A stretch of DNA of 64,000 nucleotides from Purpureocillium takamizusanense (GCF_022605165.1 NC_063075.1:1922001-1986000), one strand, 5' to 3'. Shown: positions 22,891 through 33,341, counted from the stretch's first letter. Program-made: numbers and translations. Notes: generated by a model not told the origin, from the sequence alone.

Positions 22891-23335
22891 CTGCTGCAAC
22901 CACGGGTGACAGTTTGGGGAAGAGGCTTGAGTGAGTATATGATATGAGACATTTGCCTTGTATTGTTGGCCAGTTTGTTTGCCGTCGTAGCCGGTGGGAC
23001 GGACGTTGTCCGAACAACTTGTCTACCCGTGGGGGTCTAGACTCTCTCATTGGCTCATACCGTTTCCACTCTCTTGCTGTATGTACTTCGTGCGAGGTGC
23101 TTTATAAGTGAGGTTGCCTGTAACTCCTTCAGCCTCACTTTCCATCTTTTGAGATAAGGAATCACACCGTCAACCATTCCGAGATCGTGGCTCCCGCTAG
23201 ACAATTGGGAGTCGCGAGCCACCGCGGAAGGCTTTCTCTCTCATCGCTCCATTCGAGAGAGCCCAGAACATCAAATGTCATCGCTGCTTTGGAACCAGCA
23301 GACCCCATCGCCATGACGTGTGAGACCGAAGCATC
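22891..23335. promoter_or_regulatory. Divergent promoter, thioesterase / Zn2Cys6 gene
   Basis: A 445-bp spacer between divergent starts. A TATA-like ctttataagtg lies at about 23100-23110, some 230 bp upstream of the regulator's ATG. A short upstream ORF begins at 23313 (8 codons, stop at 23337-23339), overlapping the regulator's start codon in another frame. Confidence 0.45.
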
Positions 23336-24631
23336 ATGACGTCGGCCACCCCCGAGAGCAACTCGCCACAAGGCCAACCCCAAAGCGAAGGGGACTCGTC
23401 CAACCGCGAGAAGCGCAAAGGCCCCCGTCTCGCGCACCGCAAGTCCAAGACTGGCTGTCAGCGATGTCGCGCCCGGCGAGTAAAGGTACAGTAAGGTGGA
23501 ATCCATTGCTGCAAAATCTGGCCTGACGCCATGTAGTGTGACGAAGCGCGACCTGTGTGTCGCGACTGCCATCGTCATGGGGTCCCCTGCGTCTATGACA
23601 GGCCCGATGACAGGCCCAGGGACGAAGGCGCGATGCCACTCTCAACCTGGATCCAATCTCGCCCGCGCGAGCCCAGGCCATCGGATCCCAGTCATGACGA
23701 ACACATGGAGCTGCGCTTGCTGCATCACTTTACTCTATTCACCAGCGCAACGTTGCCCGGGGCCCACCTCAAGCGTATCAAAGACTGTTGGTCCATCGAC
23801 GTGCCCCGACTCGCATTCACTTACAAGCCGCTCCTGCACTCCGTCTTCGCAATCGCCGCCCTGCACTTGTCCAGAGCCAATCCTGACGAAGCTGGCTTGC
23901 CGGACGTCCACTGCATGTACCTCGAGCAGGCCTTGCGCGAACATCGACTCTGCATCGGCGGCATGACTACGCAGACTGCGGACGCGGTGTGCTTTACGAG
24001 CATCCTGTTACAGGTCGACGTATTTGCCACCTTGCAATATCGTCCTGTTGCTTCGTACGAGCCGGTAAATGAATGGATGTATCTAGTGCGCGGGTCGGTA
24101 CCCGTCTTTGAAGCGGCCTTGGAGATTATGAGGCGTGATACCCATCCCGCGAATATCTGGTACATTATTGACACCTTTCCCATCTCTTTGCGGACGAATC
24201 CTGATGCTGGATCGTTCTCCTTCCTGCTTCCGAGTGTGCCCGACGACGACGACGAGGATGACGAGACGGCGCTACAAGCATATCGAGGGGCCGTCGCGCA
24301 TGTAAACGCCACCTGGCTGGCCATGGAAGCAAAGGAACATCCGCAAATCAGCTGTCGCCGGCTCATGGTCTTCCCCTTGCTCGTGACAACCGAGTTCATT
24401 GACCTGCTCGAGAAGAGGAGGCCGCGCGCCATGGTGGTTCTGGCCTACTTCCTCGCCTTGTTGGCACCATTGAGCGACATATGGTGGATCGGAGACACTG
24501 CACACAGATATATTGTGGCTCTTCGACGAATCCTTCCCGACCAGTGGGAACACCTCATGTCCTGGCCTGTGGAAATGACGACATCTCGTTCCACACAGCA
24601 GACACACGGCCCTATCCAACCATCTCTATGA
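23336..24631 (+). CDS. Zn(II)2Cys6 transcription factor, Upc2-like
   Basis: Two exons, 23336-23485 and 23537-24631, give 414 aa. The 51-nt intron (gtacag..tag) falls inside the zinc cluster, directly before its third Cys, a common position in this family. The binuclear cluster is Cx2Cx6Cx6Cx2Cx6C at Cys41, 44, 51, 58, 61 and 68, preceded by basic residues for nuclear import and DNA contact. The rest (LRLLHHFTLFTSATL near 120, a middle helical region, and a C-terminal segment WWIGDTAHRYIVALRRILP..W..LMSWP) has the layout of fungal 'sterol uptake control protein'-like regulators. An acidic run (DDDDEDDE) lies near 275. It is the only regulator beside the cyclase cluster and is a plausible pathway-specific activator (inference). 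Its 3' end overlaps the glycosyltransferase 3' end by 20 bp on the other strand. Confidence 0.92.
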
Positions 24632-25787
24632 TTCCCGCCCGCAGCAGCGCCTTCTCGATCACAGGCATTTTAAGTGGCGCCAGCTCTTTCGTCTGCTCAA
24701 ACGTCTCGCTGGCCTCCCGCAAGTACGCCGCAAACGTTCCTGGTCTGATATCCGCGTCATGGTTCTCCGGATCGTCCCATATCTCAGCTAAATACTCCCG
24801 GCCTGCAGTAACAAGGCCATGCGACACCTTCATTGTCGAGGACATGCTCAGCACACCCTGGACAAGTGCCTCAGCCTCTTTAGCCCGTTCATTGTCCGAG
24901 CCGTTCCCCCCGCGTGGCAGGTTCAACAACTCATACTGATTCCTCCCGTTCCAGTCCGTCAATCTCTGCGCCCAGTACGCTTCTGTCACACAATCAAAGA
25001 GCAAGACCTTCTCTTCAAAGAACTTTGGTCCGTCCCATGTCGTTTTGGGATCAACCAGATGCCTGAGCCGTTCAAGACAAAAGACCTGGGCAAGGTAATC
25101 TGCAAACTGCGCATACATGAACGGTGGGCGCTTTCCGTTCAACGAGGGTGGTTCATAGACTGGTAGATGCGCCAGCAGCGGGTGTGAATGCATCCCCACG
25201 CAGCTCGTTGGTCCATCCCACAGCGTGCGAAAAATCTCATGCCAATACTTGATGCAGAGACTTCCCCGCCGCGCCGCAATGAACCCGTTGAACAGGAAGG
25301 AGAGCTCGGGGCCCATGGAAACTCTAAACGCCGCCACCTCGTACGGCGTCTCGGGATCTTCCAGGGCGTTCCAACACAGGGCGTCCAACGACCGGAACAG
25401 AAGCATCCCGACGTCGAGCCACACTCCGCCATAGAGGTAGAGCAGCGGCAGGCGGATAAGGTCGGAGCTATGCTGTCCTACATGAGGGCCCGTCATTGTT
25501 CGATTCCAGAAGACGTCTGGGAGCAGTTCGCGTGGAATATACTGGGACACATGGTTGGGGGAGCCCTCGACGAGGTCCAAGACTCGGACTGTCCACGTGG
25601 GGCCGAGCCGTCGAACCCAGCTCATGACATTGCGCTGGTTCCATTCGGGGCTGTTGGACAGGCCTTTGTCCCAGAAGGCCCAGACGTTGCGGGTGTGTGA
25701 ATCTGTGACGGGCTTGTACGTTTGGAGGTCGGATAGGATATCGGCGTCAGTGAAGCGGTTACTCTTTTCTTTGGTTGGAGTGGCCAT
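24612..25787 (-). CDS. Capsule-synthesis-type glycosyltransferase
   Basis: Single exon. From ATG 25787 (MATPTKEK, A at -3 and G at +4) the product is 391 aa. An in-frame ATG at 25880 would add 31 residues with no family character. Family features are VWAFWDKGLSNSP near 34, a conserved NVMSWVRRLGPTWTVRVLDL, then HSSDLIRLPLLYLYGGVWLDVGM, whose LDVG sits where GT32/Caps_synth enzymes carry their metal-binding DxD. It continues with NGFIAARRGSLCIKYWHEIF, also typical of fungal members. No signal peptide or TM is evident, so it may be cytosolic. Such enzymes move sugars from nucleotide donors; here the acceptor could be a cluster metabolite or a glycan, and the sequence does not decide. Convergent and overlapping with the regulator. 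Confidence 0.88.
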   Translation of the reverse strand: MATPTKEKSNRFTDADILSDLQTYKPVTDSHTRNVWAFWDKGLSNSPEWNQRNVMSWVRRLGPTWTVRVLDLVEGSPNHVSQYIPRELLPDVFWNRTMTGPHVGQHSSDLIRLPLLYLYGGVWLDVGMLLFRSLDALCWNALEDPETPYEVAAFRVSMGPELSFLFNGFIAARRGSLCIKYWHEIFRTLWDGPTSCVGMHSHPLLAHLPVYEPPSLNGKRPPFMYAQFADYLAQVFCLERLRHLVDPKTTWDGPKFFEEKVLLFDCVTEAYWAQRLTDWNGRNQYELLNLPRGGNGSDNERAKEAEALVQGVLSMSSTMKVSHGLVTAGREYLAEIWDDPENHDADIRPGTFAAYLREASETFEQTKELAPLKMPVIEKALLRAGIIEMVG

Positions 25788-27210
25788 CTTGTCTGCAATG
25801 TGCTTCATTAGAGGGAATGATGTTTTTAGTTTACGCAGCATGCACATACGCAGGAGAGTTATACCCTCTAAATACACCATCGCCCGACAGAGGAGTCGGA
25901 GATATGTCTGTTGTCCTCGTTGTCTCCATCGGGAACAGACCGGCTCTCGTCCATCATGCCGTGCTGACAGCTTGATATGCGACAGGGATACTCGGTATCG
26001 GTTTCGGCTTCGGCCTCGCCGTCAACTTCCAGTCCCGTCCTCGTACTCGTCGTGATCATGCGAGATAACCTAGAGCTGGGGGGGGGAGGGGGCCAAAATC
26101 AAAGAAATCGATGGGCCGTTCATGCTGGCGACGTTGCTACTGATCGGCCTCAACTCCGCGAAGGACTCTAACCCATGCCAACTCAAGGCTTACGCACGCC
26201 TGAGCAGACTGGGCAAGGCTTGCATAAGGGCGCTACATGTACCAATGATATAATATGCTGACACCCTCACCGGCGGTATGATACAGTCCGAAGGATGTGC
26301 ATATCTGTATGACGCGATTGTATCTCATACCAAATTAGTCTAGCTGTGAGCTGGTGGGCTGCGAAGCGGTGGTGCGTGCATTACTGTGACTTTTCTTCTC
26401 TTTTCACATTGCTGCAGCTGCTCAGGTGCGGGAGGATGCCCTCCCTGGCTGGTCTTGGCCAAGTAGAAGGACTTGATACCGGGAGAGTCGATCGGAGTTG
26501 CAAGGTGTAGACGTATTGAGAATTAACTCAGCTTTTTCGGCCGTACGCTTAGAGGCGAGTGCGGCTTGCCTGTTCTTACTGTCGAGGCAGTCAACTCTAG
26601 GTTTTCCACACGATGTGGAAGAATCTTTTTCTGTTGGCTTCGCATGCTTGCAGTTCCTGCAAGTCTTTGTAGAGTCAGTCATAACAATGTTGAATTGGAT
26701 GGAGAGGTTGATGATGAGGAAGAAGAGGGACTACGTTGCGGGTTGACCAACACGATTGGGGCGCAACTGGCCAATCCGCGTTGCGTAGAGCTCTTTCATT
26801 CTAGTTGTAGTGGTGAGGTGTCAATGCCAAGCCGCTCCTTCTTGTGCAACGTTGACAGCACCGGCTGCCAGCCATCGATGACGATAGCTTCAAGCAACCC
26901 GGCCTCTGCCTCCCATATCTCAAATGTCTGCTTCAATTGGATCGGTATGATTAAAAACCTCAATTCAGTCAGTAGACAGAAGATGCAAGAGTCTTTTTTT
27001 GTTGCCCAAACTGCTAGGGACTTTCTGCCCGGTCGTTAGTCAGTCATCAATGCACACGTGCAGTGCGACATAGGAGGCTATCGTCTTAATAACAGTCCTT
27101 CAAGTAGTCGTCGAGTCATGTTATGTGGGTTCTGCCTAATTCGCAACCTATATGACTTCTAACTGCCCTCAGTCGTCTCACTACATACGCTTACGCCGTG
27201 TTCCACGTCT
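25788..27210. other. Spacer with degenerate, TE-like sequence
   Basis: A 1.4-kb spacer between the glycosyltransferase start and the P450 3' end. Composition is more AT-rich than the neighbouring genes. No intact ORF with a catalytic domain is present; one Cys-pair fragment is listed separately. A G-tract lies at 26079-26091. Confidence 0.5.
26422..27039 (-). pseudogene. Possible decayed mobile-element fragment
   Basis: The minus strand contains a 77-codon frame starting at an ATG at 26682 (MTDSTKTCRNCKHAKPTEKD) with a CxxC pair and a basic Lys/Arg/Ala-rich stretch (ALASKRTAEKA). This resembles small zinc-knuckle-like heads seen next to fungal repeats. The upstream minus-strand frame from about 27039 shows further protein-like sequence (QTFEIWEAEAGLLEAIVIDGW) but stops in between. 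I cannot name the element. It may be a remnant of a transposon or a dead gene, or chance. Confidence 0.25.
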
Positions 27211-28893
27211 TCAGGGCACCAACTCCACAAGCACCCCATTCTTGTTCGACAAGTTCAAGCCAATCTTCTCCGTCCACGGGCGCACATCCCTGTTCTCGAG
27301 CTGCTCAAAGGTCTGAATAATCCGGATCGTCGCGTACGACGCCTCGAGCAGCGCGTATTGCTCTACCGCCATCGCCATTGCTATCAGCATCATCGTGCTC
27401 CATCAAGTAAACAGCAATATATGGAGGGATTATCACTCACGGCCTAGACACACCCTCGGGCCCGCGCTAAAGGGGATGTACCCCAACGACTCACTCTTCA
27501 GCCCCTCCCATCGCTCCGGCCGGAACTCGAGCGCGTCATCTCCAAATGAGCGCGTGCTGCGGTGGCTACCCCACGATGCAAAGATGACCCGCTGGCCCTT
27601 GCGGATGAGCACACCGGATTTCCCGTCTGGACCTCCACCCGCTGGCAGATATGTGTCCCGGTTGGCGGTGCGGGCGTTGAAGGGGACTGGCGGGTAGACG
27701 CGCATTGCTGGAAGTTCAGTCAGTTACCTTGATGCGTCCACGTAGACTATATATACGAAGTACACCCGGGATTTTTCAGGTCAGTACGCCGACGTACCTT
27801 CGTTGAAGACATAGCGGAGATAGGTGGGCTTCCTGATGGTGTCGTATGTCGGCGGCTCGGTGCCTATCGTGTCCAGGATTTCCCGGCGCAGCTTCGCATA
27901 CACGCGCTCATGGCGTGCGAGGAGAAAGAACGTGGTGGACAACAAACTAGACACCGAGTCTGTTCCCGCAATCAGGATTGTGACAACTGCGTCACGGATG
28001 GCAGGGACGTCGTTGGTATGGTCCAGGATCCGCGACATCAGACTCTGTGTTTGCTCCTGACGCTCGTCATCCACCGTGGCTGCATTGGACTGCTTTCGAT
28101 GTTCCCTCGCCGCCAGTTCCTTCCTCACAGCCTTCTCCACATACTTCTTGACAGTCTCGCAAGCCGCGTAAAAGTCCTTGCGACTTAGGAGATAATGCAA
28201 CGGGCCCAGAAACCCGTCCCGTGCCATAATCTTCTTTGCGTACATTAGCCCCTCGGCCACTTCTTTCTTCTCCGGTGGTTGATCCTGTTTGAGCGTTTCA
28301 AGCCCAGTTCCCATCGCAAAAGCACTGTTGACGTCCAGCACCAGCTTCAGAAACAGCGGCGCCAGGTCCACTGCCTGGCCCCGCGGAATCTGCTTAATGA
28401 AGCCCTGGAATCCATCCTCCTGCAGCTGCAGATCAAAGATTTTCTTAGTGGAAGAGAAGATGTCCGCATACAAACTTCTGGCCTCTTTCCACTTGCCCCC
28501 GTCCACAGCAAAGATGCCGTGGGGGGTAATCGGGGCGAAGAGATGGGCGCGCACATCCGAGGCGTCAAAGTCGTTGAACCTATTGATCAGGGTATGCCTA
28601 ATGTTTCGTGGGTCGCAGGTGAAGTACACCCGCTGGGTGAGGATGCGGGAGGCGTAGGTGTCGCCGTAGCGTTCGAAGAGGGCTGATACGTTGCTTAGCG
28701 CGGTTTCGTTGAGCAGGTGTTTGGTCGAGGAGTAGATTTTGATGAGACCCAGGATGTCCCAGGGGCGTTCAGTCTTGGGGGAGGAGCAATTGTGGGCTTT
28801 TACAATCTTGCGGGTACGGTGGTAGTCGATGGCCAGCACGACGGTGTAGTGGAAAATGGCCGTGAAGACGGCTAGGTAAAGGGCTGCATACAT
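27211..28893 (-). CDS. Cytochrome P450 (CYP52/CYP63-like)
   Basis: Three exons on the minus strand: 28893-27798, 27707-27441 and 27362-27211. Introns are 90 nt (gtacgt..cag, phase 1) and 78 nt (gtgagt..tag, phase 1). The product is 504 aa. There is an N-terminal membrane anchor ([21 protein letters not shown]). The I-helix oxygen-binding motif is AGTDS, the K-helix ExxR is E365-A-M-R368 (restored by splicing), PERW follows, and the heme-binding loop [10 protein letters not shown] has Cys452. The last acceptor was set at 27363 so that the loop continues [13 protein letters not shown]; the TAG 24 nt earlier (ending before 27386) would insert eight residues there. The pattern is nearest to fungal alkane/fatty-acid/terpenoid hydroxylases. 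Divergent from the hopene cyclase across 938 bp, hence a candidate hopane hydroxylase (inference). Confidence 0.93.
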
Positions 28894-29831
28894 GCTTGCG
28901 ATTGTTGTGCATGTACAGGCTTGGAAAACTAGGCAGAAGGAGGAAGTGAACTGAGTAAGTGTCGTAGTGGATGTAATGAATTCAGTGGACGTGATGGTGA
29001 ATGGGGATATGTCTCATCTCATACATGGCCTTCCCGCTCCCTCCATGTCCCCATCATCCAATGCCCGGATCGGGTTCAGCAGTGTTGATATCTGTCTCGA
29101 ACTGTTTCTTGTCACAGCACGATCAATGCAAAGCTGACATGCGCGGTACGGCTCTCGGCACATTAGCTCCAGCCCCGTGAGTCATTTACCGAGTATGGAT
29201 GTGATAAGGAAGTATCCAATACATGTCCAGTCAGCCCGTCTCATCGCAAGCTGATGTTGTCATGTATAGGTACTATGGCGGCGACTTCCAGTCTCGGGGG
29301 GGTGTTCCACAGAACTTTGGGACGCCTGCTTTGGCTGATGGTGGGGCCAACATCCAGCCAAAAGAGGCCTGCTGAAGTGACACTATTGGACATTTCTGTC
29401 CGACACCAAAACATTGGTCCACTGAGTACAGTAACTATACCCCTCAGTGCTCACCATCACAGCCTCCCGTAGCTCGTCACATTACAAAGATTGTTCGGAT
29501 TGGGCCTTGCCCGGAAGGAAGAGGAGCCAATGTGCGACGGGACTAGCCCCCAATGATGCTGCGCTTATGCGCTGACGATGACCGGGCTGGTCTAGTTCAA
29601 ATGTTCTGAGGGGTGTATGTTGAAATGTGAACCTGTCCGGTCCACCTCAGCTCAACTCCAGGCCACGGACCGCCTGTCGGCTCGGACAAATGTTGAGCTT
29701 GTTCCACAGGACTCGTATGGCTGGACCTTATTTTGGTGACGGATGATCAGGTACTTAAAGGTCTCTACATGTACTATGTAATCACCCTACCTTGTTTTGC
29801 TCAGTAAACACCAGACTGCACTGGCAACACG
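28894..29831. promoter_or_regulatory. Bidirectional promoter, P450 / hopene cyclase
   Basis: A 938-bp non-coding spacer between divergent starts. An AT-rich GTACTTAAAG at 29751-29760 lies about 75 bp upstream of the cyclase ATG. Several CGG/CCG triplets occur (near 29066, 29490 and 29635), as expected of Zn2Cys6 targets, but no spacing is clearly repeated by eye. Confidence 0.45.
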
Positions 29832-31979
29832 ATGGCAACCTTGACGACTATGGCGACCACGGCAACCATGGCAACTACAGGGACCAGCCAGCCCCTCGAA
29901 GCCCAAGCCAGAACAGCCCTGACCAAAGCAACAAACTACGCCTGGGAGACCATCTCCAACGGCCATTGGTGCGGCGAGCTCGAGTCCAACGTGACCGTCA
30001 CCTGCGAGCACATCTTCTTTCTTTACGCTCTCTACCAACACATCGACCACGATCAAGGCAGCCAATACCGCCAATGGCTGCTCTCGCAGCAAAACGCCGA
30101 CGGCTCCTGGGGCATCGCGCCCAACCACCCCGGCGACGTCTCCACAAGCGCAGAGGCATACCTAGCCCTGCGAATCCTAGGAATGTCCCCGGACAGCCCC
30201 GAACTGTCTCAAGCGCGAGCCTTCATCCGGGCCGCCGGCGGGCTGTCCAGGATGCGCATGTTCACCCGCATCTTCTTCGCAGAGTTCGGTCTCGTCCCTT
30301 GGACTGCCATACCCGAGCTGCCCGCAGAGTTTATTCTTGTCCCCGCTCACTTCCCCATCAGCATCTACCGCCTTGCCTCGTGGGCGCGCAGCAACGTCGT
30401 CCCGCTGCTCATCATCGCCCACCACAGACCCCTCTACCCGCTCCCCAACGGGCTGCACAAGCAAAACCCATTCCTGGATGAGCTCTGGCTCGACCCCGTC
30501 ACAAAGCCCCTCCCCTACGGCTCCCTAGACCCCACCGACCCCGTCTCCTTTGTCTTTACCATCATCGACAATGTCCTCTCTTACCTCGGCGGCCTCCGCG
30601 GCTGGCCCACAAGAGGTTACGCGCGCCGTCGCTGTATACAGTGGATCCTGCAACACCAAGAGAAAGCCGGCGACTGGGCAGGTATCATCCCGCCCATGCA
30701 CGCTGGCATCAAGGCCCTTTTGCTCGAGGGGTACAAGTTGGACGATAAGCCTATCCAGCTTGGTCTGGCGGCCATCGAACGCTTCACCTGGACGGACAAC
30801 CGCGGCAAGCGCCTCCAATGCTGCATCTCCCCCGTCTGGGACACGGTGCTCATGGTCCGCGCACTGCAAGATACTCCCGCCTCCCTGGGCATAAAATCGG
30901 ACCCCCGCATCGCCGACGCCCTGGCCTGGACGGCCGAGAACCAGCACCGCGGCCCCGAGGGCGACTGGCGTGTTTACCAGCCCAACATCCCCGTCGGCGG
31001 GTGGGCGTTCGAATACCATAACACGTGGTATCCGGACATCGACGATACGGCGGCGGCGGTTCTGGCATTTCTGACGCACGACCCGGCCACCGCGCGGTCG
31101 AGGCTCGTGCGCGACGCGGTGCTGTGGATTGTGGGCATGCAGAATGCCGATGGCGGGTGGGCGGCGTTCGACCATGAGAATAACCGGCTGTTTCTGAACA
31201 AGATCCCGTTTAGCGATATGGAAAGTCTTTGTGATCCGAGCACGCCGGACGTGACGGGGCGGACGATTGAGTGTTTGGGGATGTTGCGCGATCTGCTTAT
31301 GCTTCCCGCCGAGAATACCGGGAATGGGGAGAAATATAGATACCCAGACGAAGAGAGGGATGCAGCCGCGGATTCATACCTCCTCCAAACCATCAACACC
31401 GCCAGCGCCCGCGCAATCCCCTACCTCATCCGCACCCAGGAAGCGACGGGCGCCTGGTACGGCCGGTGGGCGGTAAACTATGTCTACGGCACATGCCTCG
31501 TCCTCTGCGGGCTGCAGTATTTCAAGCACGACCCGAAGTTCGCGCCGGAAATAGAAACCATGGCGACGCGCGCGGTAAAGTGGCTCAAGCAGGTCCAAAA
31601 CTCCAACGGCGGTTGGGGCGAATCCATCCTCTCATACCGCGAGCCCTGGAGGGCCGGGTGTGGGCCGTCCACGCCCTCACAGACGGCATGGGCGCTTATG
31701 GGTCTTTTGACGGTTTGCGATGGCGAGGATCGGTCGGTGCAGCGCGGGGTGAGGCATCTGGTAGAGACGCAGGATGATATCTTGAGTAAAGGTGAAGAGG
31801 GGGGGGCGGCGGCGTGGACGGAACGCGAGTTCACGAGCACGGGGTTCCCGAACCATTTCTACATTTCATATACGCTGTATCGGGTTTATTTCCCCATCAC
31901 AGCATTGGGGAGGTATCTCTCTTTGGTTGAAGGAGGCACTACATGTAAGGATCGGAAGGACAAAGGTGGGGCCGTGTAA
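29832..31979 (+). CDS. Squalene-hopene cyclase-type class II terpene cyclase
   Basis: Single uninterrupted ORF of 715 aa, close to the bacterial SHC length (about 630-720). The protonating motif is D402-I-D-D-T-A407, i.e. the SHC form DxDDTA and not the DCTAE of eukaryotic oxidosqualene cyclases. Several QW repeats are visible: QNADGSWGI, QNADGGWAAFDHEN and QNSNGGWGES. The N-terminal GHWCGELESN and the central CISPVWDT also match the family. The first 20 residues are Thr/Met/Ala-rich and probably not folded. The enzyme cyclises squalene to pentacyclic hopene or hopanol without oxygen, as a monotopic membrane protein. Intronless structure among intron-bearing neighbours fits the known bacterial ancestry of fungal SHCs. 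The exact product (hopane, fernane or other skeleton) cannot be read from the sequence by eye. Confidence 0.94.
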   Translation: MATLTTMATTATMATTGTSQPLEAQARTALTKATNYAWETISNGHWCGELESNVTVTCEHIFFLYALYQHIDHDQGSQYRQWLLSQQNADGSWGIAPNHPGDVSTSAEAYLALRILGMSPDSPELSQARAFIRAAGGLSRMRMFTRIFFAEFGLVPWTAIPELPAEFILVPAHFPISIYRLASWARSNVVPLLIIAHHRPLYPLPNGLHKQNPFLDELWLDPVTKPLPYGSLDPTDPVSFVFTIIDNVLSYLGGLRGWPTRGYARRRCIQWILQHQEKAGDWAGIIPPMHAGIKALLLEGYKLDDKPIQLGLAAIERFTWTDNRGKRLQCCISPVWDTVLMVRALQDTPASLGIKSDPRIADALAWTAENQHRGPEGDWRVYQPNIPVGGWAFEYHNTWYPDIDDTAAAVLAFLTHDPATARSRLVRDAVLWIVGMQNADGGWAAFDHENNRLFLNKIPFSDMESLCDPSTPDVTGRTIECLGMLRDLLMLPAENTGNGEKYRYPDEERDAAADSYLLQTINTASARAIPYLIRTQEATGAWYGRWAVNYVYGTCLVLCGLQYFKHDPKFAPEIETMATRAVKWLKQVQNSNGGWGESILSYREPWRAGCGPSTPSQTAWALMGLLTVCDGEDRSVQRGVRHLVETQDDILSKGEEGGAAAWTEREFTSTGFPNHFYISYTLYRVYFPITALGRYLSLVEGGTTCKDRKDKGGAV

Positions 31980-32276
31980 GCCGGTTTTGTTCTTGTTTGG
32001 TGCAAAGCTGTTGGTTTGCATTCCCTCTTTGGATCTGATTGATGACCCCTCGCGTGATACCTCGCAGATGATTGGCTTTGAGGGACAAGGATGCTCGGTA
32101 TCGTTTAGCAGTGTCGCGGCCACGCGTTTCAACGTCATGCCCTATGCCCCAGTATTGTTGCCCAGCACGAGATGATGAATACATGTGCTCTTTATCTTCT
32201 ACTCTTCTCCAATTCATCTCTTTAGCTCTCCCGACCTACACCACATCAACTTCTTCATCTCATATGCACACTGAAG

Positions 32277-33341
32277 ATGGCATCTGGCCTCCTCATCGCC
32301 CAGCTCGCCCTCTACGCCCCCCTAGCCCTTCCAACCCTCTACCTCCTCTACAGCCATGGCCGCCACGGCCTCCTCGCGTGGCTCTACCTCCTCGCCTTCT
32401 GCATTCTTCGCGTGACTGGCGCCGCCATGGGCCTCAACGACCCGCACAACGCAGGCTCCCAAATAATATCCAGTATCGGGCTCTCGCCGCTGCTGCTTTC
32501 GATAGACGGGGTGTTGCATGAGGCGTACGTTACCCCAAATACCTACCCAACACAGAGCCTTATTCGCTGCCATCAATGCATGAAGGAGCAAAAGAAGACC
32601 AACATCTCATATTTTCTCATCGTAATATAGGAGAGTATACTGCCTGTCCCCCAGCAAACGAACCGAATGGTCATTCATGGCGCTCATCCATATCCTCGTC
32701 GCGACGGGGGTGGCAATGGTTGGGGTTGGTGCTGGCGGGTTGTTGGGCAATACGCCCAAGGCCAGTGATTTATCCAACGTCAAGGTCGGCATGGTGTTGT
32801 TGGAGGCTACTTGGGGTGTGCTCGTCTTGTGGGCGCTGTGGACGCTTTGGAGTGCAAGGGGAGGGGGACGGAAAACTGGTGGAAGCCGACATGGAGGCGC
32901 ACCGGTGGGCTTGGCCATGAGGGAGGGGAGTTTGGTATGTTCACGCCTTCCTTTTCCTGATCGCTACCATTGTCTGGTTTGGATACGGAGGAGCGACTAT
33001 GCTAACACAAGACGCCCGAAACACAGCTTCTAACCGGCACCCTCATCGCCCTTTTCCTCGTCGAGATCTCGGTGATATACATGCTTATCGCGGAATTCAC
33101 GCAGCGCGCGGATCTAAACATAGCGACAGGGAGTTTGGGTGTCCGTGTTGTATTGGGATTTCTCCCGGAGTTGCTTACGGCGATCGTTTTGGTTTGTGTC
33201 GGGATTATGACGAGGGGGGTGGGTAAAATTGGTGCTGGTGAACCTGGGCTCAGGCATGGGCAACGGCGTCGGCATAGGCATTCCCATGGACATGGAAGGC
33301 GCTCGAGTCCGAAGCATGGGACTCGGTTGAATTCGAGGTGA
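32277..33341 (+). CDS. DUF7702-like multi-TM protein
   Basis: Three exons, 32277-32524, 32631-32934 and 33027-33341, give 288 aa. Introns are 106 nt (gtacgt..tag, phase 2) and 92 nt (gtatgt..cag, phase 0). The protein is nearly all membrane helices: an N-terminal pair (LIAQLALYAPLALPTLYLLY, LLAWLYLLAFCILRVTGAAM), SPLLLSIDGVLHEA, a pair after the first intron, and LIALFLVEISVIYMLIAE plus FLPELLTAIVLVCVGI at the end. The tail is His/Arg/Gly-rich (RRRHRHSHGHGRR). The pattern (RHG..W..L..FC..R..GA) matches what I know as DUF7702, of unknown function. It follows the cyclase head-to-tail after 297 bp, so a cluster role in transport or sensing is possible but unproven. Confidence 0.82.

Noticed and set aside
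25788..25880. 31-residue extension of the glycosyltransferase to ATG 25880
   Set aside because: No family character; ATG 25787 has the better context. Not excluded.
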